From: Promineifilum sp.
GTDB taxonomy: Bacteria; Chloroflexota; Anaerolineae; Promineifilales; Promineifilaceae
Assembly (NCBI GenBank): GCA_019695075.1
Contig: JAIBAS010000006.1
Location: forward strand, 1 to 56,077
DNA length: 56,077 nt
Reading direction: 5' to 3'
Below the pieces are notes generated by a model. The model was not told where the DNA came from. It saw only the letters and a list, made by a program, of their open reading frames with translations, and made no database searches. A program made the translations under genes and the position numbers. Positions 53,145 to 56,077 of this stretch are shown piece by piece (position 1 is the first letter of the stretch; each line of letters opens with the position of its first letter).

Positions 53145-54002
53145 TCAGCTTCGCCAGGCCGAGAGATCGCGCTGGAGCATCTGCTCCAGTTCGGCGATGT
53201 CTTCGCAGTAGAAGGCGTTCAGGCGTTGCTGTAGAGCCGGCGGCATGGGCGGCGGTTCCTGCAAGTTCTGGTCGTGGGTCTTAACCAGAGCCGAACGCAC
53301 TCCCTGGGGCACAAGCGGATCTAGCTTTTGCCTCAGGGGGTGTTTCTTTAGGCGCTCATAGAGACGGCCGAGCCGCTCGTTCTTCATCGCCCCGCCCTTG
53401 TTGCGCACAGTCATATCGGGCACGAAGGTGTCATCGATCTCCAGGAAGTGGCAGACGTCAACATAGGCGCCCAATGGGTCGCGCAGCAGATCATCAAACA
53501 AGATGACCTTGATCTGCTCCGGGGCGAACAGCGCGTACCAGTTGCGCAGCCAATGGGCGTAGAGGCCGTGGGTGAGGGCATATTCCCCCTCAACCAACGC
53601 CTCCTCGACCGGTCGATTCTCATCCCCCAACCGCACCTGATGCCAATAGACGGAGTAGGCCCGCTTAACCGGCTGGCGCAGGCTGAACAGCAGCTTGACA
53701 TTCGGCAGCCGGTCGTGGATGCCCTGTGGGGCAATCGGACTGATCATGTAGTGAGGCGATACCTCACCGATCACTGACTGTTCGCCAGCCTCGGCGAAGA
53801 GGGTCGTGTATTGCTCCCACGTCTTGATCGGAAAGTAGAGGCCGCGGCCTTGCACGTGGTCGGGGTTATCGATCTCGTAGGCGAAGTAGCGTGGCTCCTT
53901 CAGGGGGCACATGTAGACGTCGGGATGCTGCTTAAGGTAGTAATTGAGGGACGTGGTGCCGGCCTTGAGCGCCCCGCCGACGATGAAATTAGGCAATCGC
54001 AT
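53145..54002 (-). CDS. Sulfotransferase, heparan-sulfotransferase-like (285 aa)
   Basis: MRLPNFIVGGALKAGTTSLNYYLKQHPDVYMCPLKEPRYFA contains the GxxKAGTTSL PAPS loop and KEPxYF, as in the protein at 32760. LLFSLRQPVKRAYSVYWHQVR is the 3'-phosphate segment. The C-terminal half (NKGGAMKNERLGRLYERLK, PPALQQRLNAFYCEDIAELEQML) is usual for this class. I chose ATG 54002, because the 56 extra residues of a longer frame (from 54170) are Arg/Ala-rich shadow sequence overlapping the neighbouring gene. It is second in a two-gene operon with the sulfotransferase at 54052. Confidence 0.86.
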   Translation of the reverse strand: MRLPNFIVGGALKAGTTSLNYYLKQHPDVYMCPLKEPRYFAYEIDNPDHVQGRGLYFPIKTWEQYTTLFAEAGEQSVIGEVSPHYMISPIAPQGIHDRLPNVKLLFSLRQPVKRAYSVYWHQVRLGDENRPVEEALVEGEYALTHGLYAHWLRNWYALFAPEQIKVILFDDLLRDPLGAYVDVCHFLEIDDTFVPDMTVRNKGGAMKNERLGRLYERLKKHPLRQKLDPLVPQGVRSALVKTHDQNLQEPPPMPPALQQRLNAFYCEDIAELEQMLQRDLSAWRS

Positions 54003-54051
54003 GGTTATGGCTCGCTTCGCGGTGTTCGCTGTCACGGCAGCAACAATGGTT

Positions 54052-55044
54052 CTAATTACGCGCCTGCTGCGGCTCCGGCCGGCGCGCCCTGGAGCCGCGC
54101 AGGGCATAGCGGATGCGACCAAACTGGTCCTTGGTATATTGGCGTAGCTGCCGCATGCGCATCTCGGCATCGCTCAGTTGCAGCTCTGGCCAGTCGCGGC
54201 CGGGCGTCGGGGCGGCGATATCGTGAGCCAGCAACATGGCTTCGATCTGGTCAATCTCGGGGCATTCGCGGCGCAGGCGGGTGATGTGCTCCTGGAGCGC
54301 GGCCGTGTTTGGCTCTTCATAGTAGACGCGACGATGGTGGCTTTCGGCCGCGCCCAATTCGCGCGTACCCTCGGCGCGCCGGCGCACGTCCTGGTATTTG
54401 TCGCTGTCCTTGGCATACAGGTGGATGCGCGAGGACAGATTGCCGCCCAGAACGTGGTGACGTTTCTCCCAGAAGCGCTCTTTGCCCTCAAAGAAAGGAA
54501 TCTCCAACTGCTTGCAGGCCGCCCGCAATGTAGTCTCCTGGTCATGGGTGTAGTGACCATATTTGACCGCGCGCCACTGATCGATAAACGAGTAGTACAG
54601 TTTGTGATAGCGCGGCCAACTGCCCAGTTCGGCGCCATCTTGCAGCCGGTTGCGCTTCTGAAGCGAGTGGGCGAACTCGGGCAGCGTCTTCCATATCATG
54701 ATATGGCGCACGTCATACCCCTTGCGGGCCAGGCGCTCGCTCTGCTCGTCGACCCAAACGATGTTCTTGCTGGCGTCAACGATGAATTCCACTTCGGGGT
54801 TCAACTCGAAGATGGAATCGTAGAGGTTGTCCTCGCCACGCTGCTTGACGCGCTCCCATAGCGTGCAGGCGGGGTCGCCACAGCCGCACACCCACGTGCC
54901 GCGCACGAAACGCTCCTTGGTCGGGCGAAACAGGTGGCGAATCTCCCCCGCGCCGAAACCGGCCGGATCATTGGCCAGGGTCAGATGGAAGAAAGTCGAG
55001 CCACTGTACGAAGTTCCCCCGACGAAGATGACTTTTTTCGTCAT
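54052..55044 (-). CDS. Sulfotransferase-like P-loop protein with CxC/C cluster (330 aa)
   Basis: MTKKVIFVGGTSYSGSTFFHLTLAND is a sulfotransferase-type 5'-phosphosulfate loop, and GEIRHLF follows as in related enzymes. TWVCGCGDPACTLWERV is a three-cysteine segment that may bind a metal. The 3'-phosphate segment (HIMIWKTLPEFAHSLQKR) is less typical, so catalytic activity is less certain than for its neighbours. There is no signal peptide. GGAGG precedes the ATG at 55044, and box promoter j lies at 55087. It is followed after 49 nt by the second sulfotransferase gene. Confidence 0.78.
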   Translation of the reverse strand: MTKKVIFVGGTSYSGSTFFHLTLANDPAGFGAGEIRHLFRPTKERFVRGTWVCGCGDPACTLWERVKQRGEDNLYDSIFELNPEVEFIVDASKNIVWVDEQSERLARKGYDVRHIMIWKTLPEFAHSLQKRNRLQDGAELGSWPRYHKLYYSFIDQWRAVKYGHYTHDQETTLRAACKQLEIPFFEGKERFWEKRHHVLGGNLSSRIHLYAKDSDKYQDVRRRAEGTRELGAAESHHRRVYYEEPNTAALQEHITRLRRECPEIDQIEAMLLAHDIAAPTPGRDWPELQLSDAEMRMRQLRQYTKDQFGRIRYALRGSRARRPEPQQARN

Positions 55045-55086
55045 TCACTTGCCTCCGTAATGCGTCCCAGATGGGCCGCAACCCTT

Positions 55087-55120
55087 ATTAAACCGGCAGT
55101 GGCTTACGATGCCAATTAAG
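55087..55120 (-). promoter_or_regulatory. Composite box promoter (site j)
   Basis: The minus strand reads CTTAAT, N6, CGTAAG, N10, TTTAAT. Predicted start is near 55080, about 35 nt before the sulfotransferase ATG. It shows that the outlying two-gene sulfotransferase operon carries the same element as the main locus. Confidence 0.55.
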
Positions 55121-55171
55121 CCGACCCAGGTCGGGAATGGATTCGGGCTGCCCCTGACGCCATCTTCGGCG

Positions 55172-55177
55172 TATAAT
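55172..55177 (+). promoter_or_regulatory. -10 element for the aminotransferase gene
   Basis: A perfect TATAAT lies about 60 nt before the ATG at 55236. No good -35 is present at the usual spacing. Confidence 0.35.
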
Positions 55178-55235
55178 CCACCCTCAGACGTGGCGCAGCG
55201 GTAATCACACGCCTGGCCCGTCGAGATGAGTGTCC

Positions 55236-56077
55236 ATGAAGATCGCCCCCTTCTCAACCGAGAACTTCTTCGCCCGCTACGAGTTCACCACGCCCCACCT
55301 GCTCTGCGCTTCGGATTGCGAGACGCTGACAACGGGCGAGTTGCTGCGGCTGGCGGGCCTGGACGCGGCCGACCTGCTGGGCCAGCGCCTCGCCTACACC
55401 GATTCGCAGGGCGACCCGGCGCTGCGGGCGGCCATCGCCGCGCTCTACGACCGGGTCAGCGCCGACGAGGTCGTCGTCCTGGGCGCGCCGGAAGAGGGCA
55501 TCTATCTGACCATGCGGACGCTGTTGGAGCCGGGCGACCACGTCGTCGTGCTGACGCCGGCCTATGACTCGCTGCGCAACCTGGCCGCGCACGTCAGCGG
55601 CAATGTCACGCCCTGGCCCATTCGCGCCGTGGCCGGCGGTTGGGCGCTCGACCCGGCCGAACTGGAGCGGCTGATGCGGCCGGAGACACGCCTGGTCGTC
55701 GTCAACTTTCCCCACAACCCCACCGGCCATCTGCCCACCGCGGCCGAGTTCGCCGCTCTGCTGGACATCGTCCGCGCCCGCGGGGTGTGGTTGCTGTGCG
55801 ACGAGATGTACCGCGGGCTGGAGCGCGACCTAACCGACCGGCTGCCATCGGCGGCCGACCTGTACGAACGGGCCATCGTCCTGGCCGGCCTGTCGAAGAC
55901 CCACGGCCTGCCGGGGCTGCGCGCGGGCTGGCTGCTGGTGCGCGATCCGGCCGTCCGCGCCGCGCTCATCAACTGGAAGCACTACACCACCATCTGCCCG
56001 CCCGCGCCGACGGAGCGGCTGGCCACGGCGGCGCTACTGGCCCATGCGCCGCTGGTCGAACGCAGCCGGGCGCAGAT
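55236..56077 (+). CDS. Fold-type-I PLP aminotransferase (class I/II), truncated by window end
   Basis: The frame opens at ATG 55236 (GAG just upstream) and is still open at the window edge after 280 codons. It contains DPALRAAIAALYD, VVNFPHNPTGHLP (NPTG at about 161-164), LLCDEMYRG (cofactor Asp about 189) and LAGLSKTHGLPGLRAGWL with the Schiff-base Lys at about 221. These define a class I/II aminotransferase of amino-acid metabolism. The specific substrate cannot be told. It is divergent from the sulfotransferase operon and probably unrelated to it. Confidence 0.88.
   Translation, partial: MKIAPFSTENFFARYEFTTPHLLCASDCETLTTGELLRLAGLDAADLLGQRLAYTDSQGDPALRAAIAALYDRVSADEVVVLGAPEEGIYLTMRTLLEPGDHVVVLTPAYDSLRNLAAHVSGNVTPWPIRAVAGGWALDPAELERLMRPETRLVVVNFPHNPTGHLPTAAEFAALLDIVRARGVWLLCDEMYRGLERDLTDRLPSAADLYERAIVLAGLSKTHGLPGLRAGWLLVRDPAVRAALINWKHYTTICPPAPTERLATAALLAHAPLVERSRAQ

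Noticed and set aside
54003-54170. N-terminal extension of the sulfotransferase at 53145
   Set aside because: It overlaps the end of the neighbouring sulfotransferase gene, is Arg/Ala-rich and precedes a canonical MRLPNFIVGG start.
55188-55230. tRNA-like stretch (GTGGCGCAGCGGTAAT, similar to a D-arm)
   Set aside because: No acceptor stem, anticodon arm or TTCGA-type T-arm can be paired around it, and it leads directly into the aminotransferase gene.

Overview
The window is GC-rich bacterial DNA, most consistent with a Chloroflexota (Anaerolineae-like) filamentous organism. This is an inference from four things: large secreted repeat proteins ending in a short [FYV]xLP-type tail, a Wzx/Wzy polysaccharide pathway with a fused Wzc but no Wza or other outer-membrane export gene (as expected for a monoderm), strong GC bias, and the overall gene style. 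No rRNA, tRNA, CRISPR array, insertion sequence or prophage was seen.

Layout. At 1-689 lie a truncated N6-adenine DNA methylase and a small unrecognised protein. From 789 to 48147 almost everything is on the minus strand and forms one extracellular polysaccharide locus. Read in the direction of transcription it contains: the initiating sugar-phosphate transferase, a Gfo/Idh/MocA dehydrogenase and a hexapeptide acetyltransferase (47.3-45.6 kb); an AlgJ/AlgX-like SGNH protein with an MBOAT acyltransferase (45.5-43.0 kb); a DegT aminotransferase and a Wzy-like polymerase (42.7-40.0 kb); a sulfatase-like enzyme, a sulfotransferase and two GT4 glycosyltransferases (39.8-35.3 kb); a Wzc-type co-polymerase/kinase, three sulfotransferases and a GT2 (35.1-29.8 kb); a GT4 (29.6-28.5 kb); a Wzx flippase (28.3-26.8 kb); four giant secreted proteins of InlB-type repeats, concanavalin-like and FN3 modules (26.5-10.0 kb); a CDP-sugar cassette with two further sulfotransferases (9.9-4.9 kb); and a fifth secreted repeat protein (4.5-0.8 kb). 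Two signal-less right-handed beta-helix proteins lie on the plus strand (48.6-53.1 kb), followed by two more minus-strand sulfotransferases (55.0-53.1 kb) and the start of a fold-type-I aminotransferase (55.2 kb to the window end).

How it may work together. Sugar nucleotides (a CDP-sugar and probably a UDP-diacetamido-uronate-type sugar) feed glycosyltransferases. The lipid-linked unit is flipped (Wzx), polymerised (Wzy) and length-controlled (Wzc). The polymer is probably O-acetylated outside the membrane and sulfated by some of eight sulfotransferase-like proteins. The giant secreted proteins are plausible protein partners of this sulfated matrix.

The most unusual observation is regulatory. 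Eleven intergenic sites, all in the same orientation and nearly all in front of the first gene of a transcription unit, share one composite pattern: a half-site like CTTAAG, N6, CGTAAG, N10, then a -10-like TAtccT. Spacing is the same at every site. This looks like a dedicated promoter class tying the polysaccharide genes, the secreted repeat proteins and the outlying sulfotransferases into one regulon. I do not recognise it. The layout (direct repeat 10 bp before the -10, replacing the -35) resembles PhoB/OmpR-type activated promoters, but the period is 12 bp rather than 11.
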